DNA from: Girardinichthys multiradiatus
Taxonomy: Eukaryota > Chordata > Actinopteri > Cyprinodontiformes > Goodeidae
Direction: 5' to 3'
DNA length: 64,000 nucleotides
Assembly: GCF_021462225.1 (NCBI RefSeq)
Contig: NC_061813.1
Coordinates: forward strand, 24,266,442-24,330,441
Below the pieces are notes generated by a model. The model had not been told where the DNA came from. It ran no database searches and saw nothing but the letters and a program-made list of their open reading frames with translations. This document shows, piece by piece, positions 24,651-36,829 of the stretch (its first letter is position 1; each line of letters starts with the position of its first letter). A program made the position numbers and the translations under genes.

Positions 24651-27600
24651 TACCCTCATTACAAGTTTCCACAAGAGTTTAATGTGATTAGTTGGTTTTA
24701 GTTGGCTGTAGTCTGTGATCCCTTGGCAGAGTTGCTAACGTGTGAGAAGCTCAGTCTTTCTGTCCTGTAACAAAAATCTGCTGAAACCAGTCTGTTAGTG
24801 GGAACTCCATTCCTTTGATTCATTTTCTCTTTTTGAATCATCTGCCACTCACTTTGACGGAAGTGTGTCCCATTGTCCCTCTTAGATCGTTACTGACGAC
24901 ATCTCTGGTGATGTCGCGATATTTGCTTATCAACTAAGCACAGCACTACTCTGCTGGGATCCTCTCCCTGTGCCTGTTCTCTGCCTCGCTCAGTGGAGTA
25001 AGAAAACAGCAACATCGTGTAAGGATCTATTTAAAATACCACAAAAAAAGGAAAAACGTACGGGTCACAACTGTGACTTGGTTCCCATGATTAATGTTAA
25101 AGAGCAAGTCAATGGAGTCTGACTTTATTTCTGATGGTAAATAATGCTAAGAAGACTGATGCAAAATGTCCTTAGCAGTAAAAAATCTTTTATCTATCTT
25201 GTCTTCATTTTAGTGATATCTTGTCTAGTCTTTAGGACTACGTTTGACTTTGAAATAATCAAAGGTTGTTCAGATTCCAGAACATCCATCAAATCACCCT
25301 TTACTCAACCTTTAATTTGAAAGCAGAAAACAAACTGTAAAAGAGGTTCAATAAATGCAAATGTAAAAAATGTCTGGCTATGACTATACTATTACCTTAA
25401 CTTGTTACTGAAACGCGTTTTATGTTTTTGTTCATGGTTTTTTAAATTTGACTCCAGAATGACTATTCTATGTTAGTGATGGGCCATGTAGGATAAAATC
25501 ACCAGAAGAAAAATATTCAGTAGAGAGAACACTTAAAGTCTTGGTCAGTCAAACCATCTTTTACAAATAGCTTGTTATAGGCAGACATAGCCTAAATTCA
25601 TTTGATTGACTGTTTTTCCAAAGAAATTGTGTTTATCTTATGCAGCATCTTATTTATTGAGATTTTTGAGTTTAGTGTTTACTTTATGCTTGATTTAATA
25701 AACCGGTAACAGCAGTTCTTGCCCATTGACTTCAGGGATAGGCTTTAGCTCCTTGAGACAAATAATTTTTGTTGCCCTCATACTAACTTCATGGTTGTTC
25801 AACCTGACTCAGATAAAACAAGACATCATTTAGTAAGACTGAGCTTCAAGTTGTCATGAAACATTTCCATGTTTAGATATTTTTATCTTTTTGGATTTGA
25901 TACAAACATGTTTATAAAAAAATCAACTTTCCAGCAATAATAGTTGAGATGGCCATGCAGATTGCCATTTAAAAAAAAAGAAAAAAGAATAAGGCAGATG
26001 GCAGATGCCGACAAAAAAGAAATCCATTGTCAAAGAAATGAAATGTGTTGTGGGGGCAAACAGAAGAGAGGGGAAGATAAAACTAAATTGTGATGAAGGC
26101 ACAGAGAGAGAAGAGCAGAGGAATGTTATATCTTCACATACATTTCTGTGCAAACATTTGCCTTCTTTCCTTTCCCACAAACCCGAATATCTTCCCTCCA
26201 TCTATTATTCTACATGCCAAACCACCTTCCCTTTTTATTTCCTAACTGCACAGCTTCTTATCATGCTGGAAGTCTACGCTGCACCAATGTGGTACTCTTC
26301 TTTGACTCACCGGCAGCAACAATAGCAGCCGATAAACACCTCTGTTTGCTCCTTCGCTCCTTTTAATCCTTCACCGTTTTTCTACTTTGATTCCAGCTCT
26401 TGCGGTGACCAATAACATATGAACGCAACAACACAGTGTGGCGGACTGTCTATGCTGCTAAATATACACTGTTTCTCTCATCTCTTGTTGTATTTTTAAT
26501 GGTTGCGATGCACTTGTGCTGCAGAGTTTCCCTAGGCCAGATTCTTTCTCTTGCCTTTCTTGCCTCTATGGTTCTTATCCCTGTCGCCTTGGGGCATTCA
26601 CAGGCCTGCCGAAAGAAATCAACCCCACATCACTGGAGACAAGCAAATACAGCCCTTCGCCCCCACCATCAGTGCTAAAATAAGCTGACCACCTTCCCTC
26701 TCTATTGTTAGCCATCAGTCTTGCTTTCAGGTGAACGGGCGGCTTCTTTTTAGCTCTCATGGTCACTTCATGGGTTATTCTAAATCAAGCTATATGTGTA
26801 AAAACGTCTTAAATTTTGCTAAAATTATTATATGCATTTGGGGGTATAAGCAGAGCACAATACATGTACAGAGAAGCATAAATGGATATGGTGTAGCTTT
26901 TTGTCTGCAGCATCCTGTGTAAAGCTACATTACATAAAGCTTCATTCAGCTGTTCCAAAACATCTGCTTCTGTGTTTCTTCCTTGTGGCGAAGGACTGGG
27001 CAGGATTATGCATTTAGGCAGATATAGATTGGTTTTAGAGTGTCAGCTCCAGTGGTAGGGTGCAATCTGGGTCTGTTCTATGGCTCTGCTGCTTGCTTGA
27101 GGTAACCTGCAATTCTCAGAGAGCAGGAATGAAAGAGGAGAAAAGACGAGGGTACAGGAAGGAGGCTAAGATGAGAAGAGGAAGATTGGATCAAGTTCCC
27201 ATTTTCATGGTCTGAAAATGGGAAGAATTCTGGATGTGCTTTTCCATTAGAGTGTTTTATACAATACAGTTGGCAAGGTGGCTGCAGGATGTGCAGTGCT
27301 CCTTATTATGCTTTTTCGATCTACCATTGATTCTACTCCAGCCTGGAGTCTTTGTATTGTTTGAATGTTAAGATGTCAGTGCTGGTAAGCACCAGCTCCA
27401 TTAAAGGCAGGCAGGACGACTGCAGCCGGAGGAGCCTGGGCAGGAGGATGAATTATTAAGGGGAGAATAAGGTGGTGGGACATTTCCACCGTCGCCCTCG
27501 TGATTGTCATCCCACTCAGTCTGGCTTGACAAAAATCGACAGTGACTTTCACCTCCCCCACCCGGAACCGGTTTGATCCTGAATGCAGACACTGCAGCTG

Positions 27601-28059
27601 GCAATTTCCAGAATAATCTGCGGCTCCAGTCCTGCCCGCCTGCCTGCCCACATGTTCTGCCCCCCACGGATCCGCTGGCTCTTTCCGCCCCCACCCAGCC
27701 TTGTGCCCTGACATCCTCCACGGCCCTCCGGCAGTGTCGATAATATGGATGGGAGAAGAGGCCCATGATTTGCTGAATCAGAGGATCTCCCCTCCCCATG
27801 TGAATATGTAGATGAGAGGGACCCAGGCAGGATACCTGCAAACTAATGGCTGCTTAAAAAGTCAATAAAGATACAACATTATTCAGATGAATGATATTCC
27901 CAATGAGATCTGAATAATTAGAAGCCTGCGGTTAGATATAAACCGTAAACTTTAAAAAAGAAACATTGCATACAAGTAAGTTAGCATAACATGGATTCCA
28001 ATAAACACTGTAAGTGTGTTAATAACTGATGATGAGACAAATACGTGAATAGATTTTAT
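24651..28059. other. No gene recognised
   Basis: No element was recognised. The part at about 27370-27840 is GC-richer than its surroundings and open on the minus strand for 146 codons. The translation is low in hydrophobic structure, rich in Gly/Ser/Pro/Arg and matches nothing I know, so I do not call it a gene. Confidence 0.45.
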
Positions 28060-28300
28060 CCAGCATCATCCACATGTATTGGCCATCTTTTATTGCAGTA
28101 GCATAATCTCACACTGAAATATTTTGAAAACCCAAAATTTTCAATTGAGTACATTCAATGAGGACATTTAGTTTTTTTACAAAGTTACCAGCTTAACGGC
28201 ACCAATAAAATCCCTTTAAAGTAAATTAAACTGAAGCATTTATCTTAAATAATACAACCTTAATTTTTAAGTTGCTTCCTAAACATTTTACTTCATTTTT
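28060..28300. repeat. Dispersed repeat, unnamed family (copy 2)
   Basis: The core CTTTTATTGCAGTAGCATAA at about 28088 is shared, with changes, by copies at about 2.97, 34.96 and 56.91 kb. The following A-rich text to about 28.2 kb aligns loosely with the 56.9 kb copy, including the words GAGTACATTCAATGAGGACA and ATACATTTATTCAGAGAATA. Confidence 0.5.
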
Positions 28301-28426
28301 CACCTATGGTATCTCTGCAGAGCGATAGCACCCCAACCAGCTTTTGTAACATTACATTGTTACATGTTACATTGTCTAGGAAGTTTTGGTCCGGTTTCTT
28401 TTGGAGCAGAGGTGCTTTTCAATATA

Positions 28427-28627
28427 CAGGTCCTTCTCAAAATATTAGCATATTGTGATAAAGTTCATTATTTTCCATAATGTTATGATGAAAATTTAAC
28501 ATTCATATATTTTAGATTCATTGCACACTAACTGAAATATTTCAGGTTTTTATTGTCTTAATACGGATGATTTTGGCATACAGCTCATGAAAACCCAAAA
28601 TTCCTATCTCACTAAATTAGCATATTT
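28427..28627. repeat. Left terminal inverted repeat
   Basis: Outer end CAGGTCCTTCTCAAAATATT. It pairs with 29812-30012 almost base for base. Confidence 0.93.
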
Positions 28628-28702
28628 CATCCGACCAATAAAAGAAAAGTGTTTTTAATACAAAAAACTTCAACCTTCAAATAATCATGTACAGTTATGC
28701 AC

Positions 28703-29684
28703 TCAATACTTGGTCGGGAATCCTTTGGCAGAAATGACTGCTTCAATGCGGCGTGGCATGGAGGCAATCAGCCTGTGGCACTGCTGAGGTCTTATGGAGG
28801 CCCAGGATGCTTCGATAGCAGCCTTTAGCTCATCCAGAGTGTTGGGTCTTGATTCTCTCAACGTTCTCTTCACAATATCCCACAGATTCTCTATGGGGTT
28901 CAGGTCAGGAGAGTTGGCAGGCCAATTGAGCACAGTGATACCATGGTCAGTAAACCATTTACCAGTGGTTTTGGCACTGTGAGCAGGTGCCAGGTCGTGC
29001 TGAAAAATGAAATCATCTCCATAAAGCCTTTCAGCAGATGGAAGCATGAAGTGCTCCAAAATCTCCTGATAGCTAGCTGCATTGACCCTGCCCTTGATAA
29101 AACACAGTGGACCAACACCAGCAGCTGACACGGCACCCCAGACCATCACTGACTGTGGGTACTTGACACTGGACTTCTGGCATTTTGGCATTTTCTTCTC
29201 CCCAGTCTTCCTCCAGACTCTGGCACCTTGATTTCCGAATGACATGCAGAATTTGCTTTCATCCGAAAAAAGTACTTTGGACCACTGAGCAACAGTCCAG
29301 TGCTGCTTCTCTGTAGCCCAGGTCAGGCGCTTCTGCTGCTGTTTCTGGTTCAAAAGTGGCTTGACCTGGGGAATGCGGCACCTGTAGCCCATTTCCTGCA
29401 CACGCCTGTGCACGGTGGCTCTGGATGTTTCTACTCCAGACTCAGTCCAATGTCTGGAATCGGCCCTTCTCCACAATCTTCCTCAGGGTCCGGTCACCTC
29501 TTCTCGTTGTGCAGCGTTTTCTGCCACACTTTTTCCTTCCCACAGACTTCCCACTGAGGTGCCTTGATACAGCACTCTGGGAACAGCCTATTCGTTCATA
29601 AATTTCTTTCTGTGTCTTACCCTCTTGCTTGAGGGTGTCAATAGTGGCCTTCTGGACAGCAGTCAGGTCAGCAGTCTTACCCAT
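28703..29684 (-). pseudogene. Tc1-like DDE transposase, one main lesion
   Basis: The family protein binds the inverted repeats and performs cut-and-paste transposition at TA sites. The start MGKTADLTAVQK at 29684 opens the first helix-turn-helix (KTQKEIYERIGCSQSAVSRH), then a GRKKCGRKR basic linker. Near 29445-29475 a short deletion shifts the frame: KGRFQTL runs into a stop, while WTESGVETSRATVHRRVQEM continues in another frame, with the intervening few residues (an LHKE-like segment) missing. Downstream the frame is open to the stop at 28703. Catalytic residues are all visible: D in FSDESKF (near 29262), D in QHDLAPAH (near 29005) and E in SPDLNPIENLW (near 28885), with 34 residues between the last two. 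Without the lesion the length would be ordinary for the family at about 330 residues. Confidence 0.92.
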
Positions 29685-29811
29685 GATTGGGGTTTTGAGT
29701 GATGAACCAGGCTGGGAGTTTTAAAGGCCTCAGGAATCTTTTGCAGGTGTTTAGAGTTAACTCGTTGATTCAGATGATTAGGTTCATAGCTCGTTTAGAG
29801 ACCCTTTTAAT

Positions 29812-30012
29812 GATATGCTAATTTTGTGAGATAGGAATTTTGGGTTTTCATGAGCTGTATGCCAAAATCATCCGTATTAAGACAATAAAAGACCTGAAAT
29901 ATTTCAGTTAGTGTGCAATGAATCTAAAATATATGAATGTTAAATTTTCATCATGACATTATGGAAAATAATGAACTTTATCACAATATGCTAATATTTT
30001 GAGAAGGACCTG
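29812..30012. repeat. Right terminal inverted repeat
   Basis: Inverted copy of 28427-28627, with about three differences including one single-base indel. Confidence 0.93.
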
Positions 30013-30199
30013 TACACAGGGGCTATTTTACACCCACCCACCACTGTTTGTTGTCTAAGACTTAAATCTTCCACTACAGTTTAAACCCCTTGTTTGTGAT
30101 GGCAGCACAGAAAACAGCAGTTGGCATGTAGATAGCGTTAATCTAACCAGAGACTTAGTGGCCCCAAGATGCCACTGTTTGCAGCTTGTTTATGAGCTT

Positions 30200-30390
30200 G
30201 CCTGGAAACTTTCTGTGTGCAGATTCTTCAAATGCATATGTGAGTTTTCTCCATGTATGTCGATTTCCTTCCTGAGTTCAAATACCTGCACGCCAAGTTA
30301 ACTAGGGATTGTAATTTTAGTTTAATATGAGTCTGAGTTCAGCTGATTTGTGTGTCTAGGTGTTGACCCTGTGATCGATTGACCATTACA
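30200..30390. repeat. Old dispersed teleost repeat fragment
   Basis: The words TTTTCTCCATGTATGTCGAT, CTTCCTGAGTTCAAATACCT and GTTGACCCTGTGATCGATTG occur in the same order as in a very common fish repeat, whose consensus I recall as TTCTCCCTGTGCATG...GGCTTCCTCC...TTGCCCTGCGATGGACTGG. The copy is diverged. Confidence 0.45.
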
Positions 30391-30993
30391 GAAACTGACT
30401 GCTACAGAAAATGACTTTTGCAAAGTCTGCAGTCTAACAGGGTTGCATTAGCACAACTAAGAGAGAAAAGTTATGTCAGACACTTAATCAGATACTACTG
30501 GACTGTAGCTTTGCTGTTTTTATAGCGTTTACATGTCTGTGGTTTATGATTTGTGAGCCACACATTAAAACCTAAGCAAAAATGACTGAAATGGCTTAGC
30601 AACACAACTTAGTACAGCATATTGTTGTAGCTTTTGCTTTGTTTTCAGCTCTATCCTTGGAAATATTTCTGATAAGTTATATTTTCCCATGTGATATTAT
30701 GCAGCCTAAAGTGCCACACAGGCAGCAGATCAGAGGACAGATACAGCTCAGCTAAAGGAGGCATCTGAGACATATTTATATTCTCTTCTTTCTTTATGTG
30801 TGCCAATCTACTGTATGCTAATGCATGCTACAATTATGATTCAATTGTAAACAAGCATACAAAGGCAGCTTTTAATTCAGGGAGTCTTTACCTCTTTATA
30901 AATATGGATATGATTGTGTGGATATGATTCACAAATAATAGAGATTTTACACCTTGATTTGCTATGAATTGTTTAATTTGATTCTCTTATGTA

Positions 30994-31730
30994 CAGTGCT
31001 GTAATAACGTATTTACCTCTTTATAGATTTCTTAAGTTTTTGATTTTTTGTCACACTTAAAGGTTTTGATATCAGACAACCTTTTTAAATGAGGATTTAA
31101 TTTATCAAGGGAAAAAGCTATCCAACCAACCTGGCCCTGTTGTCCCCTAAACCTAATAACTGGTTTTGCTACCCTTGGTGGCAACAACTGGCATGAAATC
31201 TTTGGGATAACTGGTAATGAGTCACTGTTGAGGGATTTTGGCCCACTCCTTGCAGAATTGTTTTAATTCAGCTACATTGCAGGGTTTTCGAGTATAAATG
31301 ACCTGCTTAAAGTCATCCAACAGCCTTTCAAAATTTTAGTAGGCTGTTCTAGAGCTTTAAGTTTGTCTTTTTGAGCCATTCAGAGGTGGACTTGCTGGTC
31401 TGTTTTAGGTCATTGTCCTGCTGTACAAACTAAGTAGGCTTCAGCCTATCGCAATCTGACGGCTGGACATTCTCCTACAGAATGTCTTCCTGGAGAGCAG
31501 AATTCATGGTTCAATCAAATATGGCAAATAATTCAGGTTGTGAAGCAGCAAAGCTGTCCCGTGTTTTCTGCCTTTGTGGATAATAGTACTCACTGTGGTT
31601 TCAAAAGCCATAAGAATTACATTTTTAAAACTTCTCAGACTGATCTCAGACTTTTTTCTCTAAGGGCACAATTTGTAGCTTTTTTAGATCTTTTAACCTG
31701 CTTCATGTTATCAGTTCTATTTAGGTGACA
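30994..31730 (-). mobile_element. Tc1-like transposon relic (3' half, antisense)
   Basis: It starts CAGTGCTGTAATAACG after TA (30992-30993) and continues through an inverted repeat of the same lineage as the 8821 element. Minus-strand transposase text follows in order: the C-terminal region near 31140-31260, the NPIENLW area near 31300, and the second aspartate block near 31410-31440 (plus-strand CATTGTCCTGCTGTAC). The block up to the HGGGSVMVWG-type region follows near 31540-31570. The DNA-binding half and the far repeat are lost. Frames are broken throughout. Confidence 0.8.
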
Positions 31731-33020
31731 GTAAATGGCCTTGAGTGAAATTCAACTCAGATTTGAACAAATGTCATTAAGCACTAGAGGCGCAACAATA
31801 CATCTATTTGTACTGAAAATATTTGGGACAGCCCTGTGGGTTCGGCACACACAAGATTACCGAAAAACCACCATGCTGTTCTAAACCTGAACACATTTGT
31901 GGAACTAAAGTGAGGAATTCTGCGTTCCACCACGCAACTTTAAAAAATGACACCAAAACAAAGCAGAGTAACAAACTTCCAGCTGTAACTAAAGCATGCT
32001 ATTGGGGAACGTTTCTATTTTTAAAAATTATTTATCATTATTACAATGACATTTAAAAAGAGAATGGTAACCTGAATCAAAACGTTGTCAGTGATGGATA
32101 TGTAAAAACTAAACATAAATGCCCATACACAGGATTCAGCCATGCCATTACTTCTTCAAAAGATGAAGCCAATATTGGAAGCCCCTAAAAATACTTAAAT
32201 CCTTATAATTAATTTCCTAGAAAAGGAATACTTTGTTCTTATTATAATTTTATATAAATCTTAAGTGAGACATTATTGACTTTAAACGACTTAGTGGGAA
32301 AACTGCAGCTTTTTGGACATAACATGGATTCATCTGGAAATATTTATGGGTCTAATTTGTAAAGACGATGAACTGTTGGTGGACTGAATATTAAACCCCA
32401 GAAAGTAAATTTGAAAAATCCTGCATATTTAATATGCCTCTATCCAATTATGTTTTTCACTTAAAGAAATCACGTTAGCCACATTTTATTGAAAATAGTT
32501 TAGATGTTGTTTGAATGTCTTTAACACAAAAGTGCTCATGGAGAAATTGCTGCATTAAACAGTGAGGAAGCTTTTTGCTGCTCCCCTCTGATGACTGTTT
32601 GAGCTCTATGAAGGGACTGAAATCACAATTATTGTAGATCTGTGGATATCTTGCCCTTTCCTCCTGAATCGAACGATATCAAGCAAAGGTTTCGGCATAA
32701 CTCACACTTAGAAAAACACTTTAAAGAGCCCATTTTGATTCTGTTTGTTATCGTGTGACTAGTGAGGTAACATCACCAACCACAGCAGTCAGACCAGAGG
32801 GGGGAAATATTGGGTCTGACTTTTAGTTCAGTTCTTTTAGAAAATGTACAATTTGACTCCTTTCAGAAGATTAGACTGAGTTCATTTTTACATCTTCATC
32901 TGTTCTGACCTTCACCCACTGTTTTGACTACCTGTCGGATCCCATTCAATTAATGTCCAGATTTGATCATTCCTTTTGTGTGCTTTGTGCTGGACTGTTT
33001 TGGTCAGTGAGAGTGTTTTA
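31731..33020. other. Unassigned, contains one copy of a local repeat pair
   Basis: Apart from the repeat at 32084-32168 nothing was recognised. Confidence 0.45.
32084..32168. repeat. Local interspersed repeat, copy A
   Basis: About 80 bases match 36388-36476 with roughly 10 differences. Both contain ATGGATATGTAAAAACTAAA and TACTTCTTCAAAAGATGAAG. The family is unknown. Confidence 0.85.
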
Positions 33021-34034
33021 CCCTATAAGGTGCATTGCTACACTTTTACACATTTTGTCACATTACAACCAAAAACTCGAATGTATTTTAATTGGACTGT
33101 GCAATAGACCAAAGCAGAGGAGAGCATAATTGTGAGGTTAAATAAATAAGATACATGGCTTTTAAAATGTTAGAAATCTAAAAAGTGTGGCTTGCATTTG
33201 CATTAACTTCCCTGAGCAAATACTTTTCAAAACCATCTTTCAATGCAATCCAAGCAGCGAGTCATATCTCTATTAGTTTTGCACATCTACAAACTGGAAC
33301 AGCTCAAGCTCAGGCAACTGGATTGTGTCTTAATTTTGTTTTTTTTCTGACCTGTCTAAAAAGTATTTTCAAAGATTTTCAATTAAATTTAGTTTTGGGC
33401 TTTGACTAGGCCATTCAGCTCCTCCAGAGTTAAAATGCTCTTCTTCTCGAATTCATGCATTCCTTGCGCAGCCTGCTAATTTAGGTGGGCAGCAAACTCA
33501 AAGTAAATATGTAGCTGTGCCATCTTTTTCCAGATGACTGATTGAACACTGCTCCATGGCTTCTAGTCACTGAGAGAGCAAAGTCATGGAGAGCAAAACA
33601 CACTGATGATGGAGTCAATGTATATTAAAACTGGGATAAAACTGCAACCTGACTTGTCTGCTGCATTCATTTTTTTCATAATGCTGTTAGTTAACTAATG
33701 TTCTCTAGAACAACTATTAGGCCTTCACAGAACCGCTGGATTTATACTAAAAATGAATTAAACACAGTTGGATGATTTCTGATAGCAATTCAATATGCAT
33801 TCTTTTATTTTGAAATATCTGATTCAAAGAAGTTTTTTAACAATTCAGTCTATATTTTTCAGATTGTTTTGTAGAAACCTCCTAAAACCAGGTATCATTT
33901 TCCTTCCACCCTACAATTGCACAACTTTGTGCTGGTCTTCACATTAAATGCCCAACATGCATTGAAGTTTGACCTTGTAGCATGACAAAAGGTCAAGTAG
34001 TTTAACTGGTATAAGTACTTTTGCAAAGTTCTAA
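33021..34034 (-). mobile_element. Tc1-like transposon with internal deletion
   Basis: The outer ends are recognisable: GTGCATTGCTACACTT... on the left and, in inverse orientation, ...AAGTACTTTTGCAAAGTTCT on the right. Both are followed inward by TTTTGTCAC/ATTACAACC-type repeat text and a TGTGCAATA/ATAATTGTGAGG-type section. Minus-strand transposase C-terminal text occupies 33190-33417. At about 33417 the text jumps from the SPDLNP-area antisense (GACTAGGCCATT) to the N-terminal half (CAGCTCCTCCAGAGTTA), so the catalytic core is deleted. The DNA-binding part continues to about 33660. This is a dead, deletion-derived copy. Confidence 0.78.
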
Positions 34035-34959
34035 ATGATTTTGGTCTAAGGTTTACAAGTAGGTCAGAAACTGACCCTACACAGCCATCGACCCTACCAG
34101 TTTATGGTTTGTGTTTGCAACTCTTGAGCTGCACCCTGGAAGTAAAATCTGTAGTATTAGTCTGTAGTGAGCTGTCAATCATATATGCAACCTAAGAATA
34201 AACACAGCTCCCACCCGGTATACTGTATGTCTGGACTTCAGGAAATTCACTGAGTTTTGCTGTCATGGCGGAGGTTTCTATTCAGCACAACTTGAGTAAA
34301 GCAGTTACTCCATCTTACCTGTTCTGACTGTTCCTGAGAGGTTAAATGTCATCTCCAGCATGTCTCAGTTTGTACCCATGCATTGCATCAAGTCAGCTCT
34401 GTGCTGCCTCAAGTAAAGCATTTACTCCCCTGATTTCAAACTGTGGAGTGGTTTGTGTTATGTTTTCTAATTTAAATCATGTGTGCCTATGAATATTTAA
34501 CTTTAAAACTGTAATTCAGTTACTATCATTAAATCTTTGCAGCCCTAGGGTACAGTAGAGTAACGTAAGAAGTGTTTGACAATCTCTGTCACAATGTATC
34601 ATACAGTAAGTCACTAAAGTAAATAAAGGGAGGGTGTCAGTTTTATGTGAAGAATTATGTTCTTTTTTGCAACAGCAAATGAGAGCAAGTGGATCAATCA
34701 TGAACCTGAGTACGGTTCTGGCAGCCTTCTTAGACAAGCTTTGTCACTCAGTGCTTGCAACCTAGGAAGCTGAGCTGTCCTCCCACACACAGACCGCCTG
34801 GAAGAAAAATAATTGTCCTTTCAAAATGGTTTTTCCTCACTGACTAAGTTTATTATTACAGCTCTTCATCACTAAAACTCATAGACAAATCCTTAATATA
34901 TACATACATTGAACCAATATCTAACAACATTTTGAAATAATTATCAAGGAACTGAACGT
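34035..34959. other. No gene or element recognised
   Basis: Unassigned sequence. Confidence 0.45.
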
Positions 34960-35110
34960 AAAGGATAAAAATATTCACATTTACAGCACCTTTCTCAAGA
35001 ATTTGCACTCATGGTGCCCATTGGTAAAAAGCCTTAGAATAAACTAATCTTTTATTGCAGTAACATAGCCTTTAACTAAAAAAAAAGAAAAATTCTACTT
35101 TTAATTTCGG
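34960..35110. repeat. Dispersed repeat, unnamed family (copy 3)
   Basis: The order GGTAAAAAGCCTTAGAATAA, CTTTTATTGCAGTAACATAG and an A-rich tract matches copies at about 2.97, 28.06 and 56.91 kb. Confidence 0.5.
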
Positions 35111-35504
35111 TATATTTATATTAGAGTAATGACAGAAACATTTAAATAAAGAAACAGTTCTTATGAAATAAATGCAACTGATATTTTTTATTATTTATCC
35201 TTGATTGAAAGAGTGTCAAGGAACTTTTCATTAGTAGATAATTATGTATGTGGGGTACAAATGTGAAGTGAAATACAGGCCCATATGTCCAACAACTCTT
35301 CAGAATGGGAAAGACAAGAGAAGAGGGCATTTAAGGTAAGCCAGATATGTGTTTATCTTCATAAATCAGGAAATGCCTCAAGCTTCATGCAACCATCTAC
35401 CCATAAACTACAACTTCGCTGTCTCAACTTTAGAAAAGCGTTACCATAATGTTGTCGTGGTGTGTTCAAGGGCCAGAGTTAGTTTTCCTCCAAACAGTTA
35501 AACT

Positions 35505-35880
35505 CGAAACTATTCATACCCCTGGCACATTTAGGGTTCAAGTCATATTTTATGTTACAAACTTTTTTCTCTTGATTTGAAGAGATATTAACATTTTAGA
35601 ATGGCTTATCCAAAGTCCTGACTTGAATCTGATAGAGAATTTGTAGATGCAGCTAAAGATTAGGGTGATGGCAAGGAGGTCTTTCAACCTCAGAGACTTG
35701 GAGCTTATCACCAAACATAAATCATCAAAATACCAGAGGAAACATGCAAAAAGCTGGTCAGCAATTATAAGAAGGGTTTGACTACTGTAATAAAAGATTT
35801 TCCATGAATTATTGACAAGATTATAGATAATTTGAGGATGGCCTTTTTATTAAAACATAAATAAAACAAAAATTTATTTT
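35505..35880 (+). mobile_element. Tc1-like transposase fragment
   Basis: Plus-strand text near 35600-35650 reads as ...WLIQSPDLNLIENL..., including the DDE glutamate context, and is followed by a long C-terminal section (TTGGAGCTTATCACCAAACA, TGCAAAAAGCTGGTCAGCAA). An outer repeat-like phrase ACTATTCATACCCC lies at 35512. Upstream transposase sequence is absent. Confidence 0.65.
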
Positions 35881-36387
35881 ATGCAAAATTTGTATTCATT
35901 TTACGTTGTATTAACATTTAAGTAGTGTCTCAGTTCCTATCAGAAATACACTTCTTTGTTGAAGAAAATAATCTTAAATCTAAATCTGCCAGGGGATGGA
36001 AGGCAGTGTGAACAAATGTCAAGGAAGGTGGTAGGTAGACAGCATTAGCACAACATTTGGGTTCCTTCTTGGCTATTTTATTTACATAAATTTCCATGTT
36101 AAGCCCTCGATTACCAAACGTTTTACAGGTTTTAAACAGACACTGAAAACACACATGCACCGCATTGGTCTGCACCATTACAATTAAACCAAACAATACA
36201 ATCTGAACAAAGAAACAGGAATACATTTATTAATGTCATTTACAAACTCATCTACACAAATAAATAGTCTGCAAAAATACAACAATCAGTACAGTATAGC
36301 GCAAAATGCTACTTTAAAGAAAATCAATAATACTATAAAAGAACAAAAACCCTTCATTTGGTTGAACCCAGTGATGCATTCAGTGAC

Positions 36388-36476
36388 ATCATTGTCAGCA
36401 ATGGATATGTAAAAACTAAACATAAATCTGCATACATAGGATTCAGCCATGTCACTACTTCTTCAAAAGATGAAGG
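36388..36476. repeat. Local interspersed repeat, copy B
   Basis: Partner of 32084-32168. The two are in the same orientation, about 4.3 kb apart. Confidence 0.85.
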
Positions 36477-36829
36477 TTCATGGACCTGTCCTGGATGTAT
36501 GATCTGAACAAAAGGACCAACAATAGTGAGAATATACAATGAAACATTAACAGAAACCATTTACCAGAAATGTACCTTTAAGAGAAGGAAAAGTCAGATT
36601 AACTAATTATTCAATAGTGTTTACTTTAAAAACATGTGCTTGGACATAAGCTGTAACATATTGCTACCACAAACAAACCCAGGATGTGAAGCAAAGTTAC
36701 AACAATAATGTTGAATTAAAGCATTATGAATAACCATAAAATAAAGAGCAACAAGTGGTAAATAAGTACAATCTCAACCGCTTCATGACAAAGGAAATGA
36801 ATAGGCCTGATTATGGTTTCAACTGTATC

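Larger units (their letters stand above)
28427..30012 (-). mobile_element. Near-complete Tc1-like DNA transposon (1586 bp)
   Basis: Both ends start CAGGTCCTTCTCAAAATATT and are flanked by TA (28425-28426 and 30013-30014), the Tc1 integration signature. The inverted repeats are about 200 bp each and differ at only about three positions, so this is the youngest-looking copy in the window. The single gene lies on the minus strand. The element sits in otherwise unassigned sequence. Confidence 0.96.

Noticed and set aside
27376..27841. GC-richer minus-strand open frames of 112-146 codons
   Set aside because: Composition-driven. The translation is Gly/Ser/Pro/Arg-rich, lacks domains or a plausible start context, and both overlapping frames are equally open.
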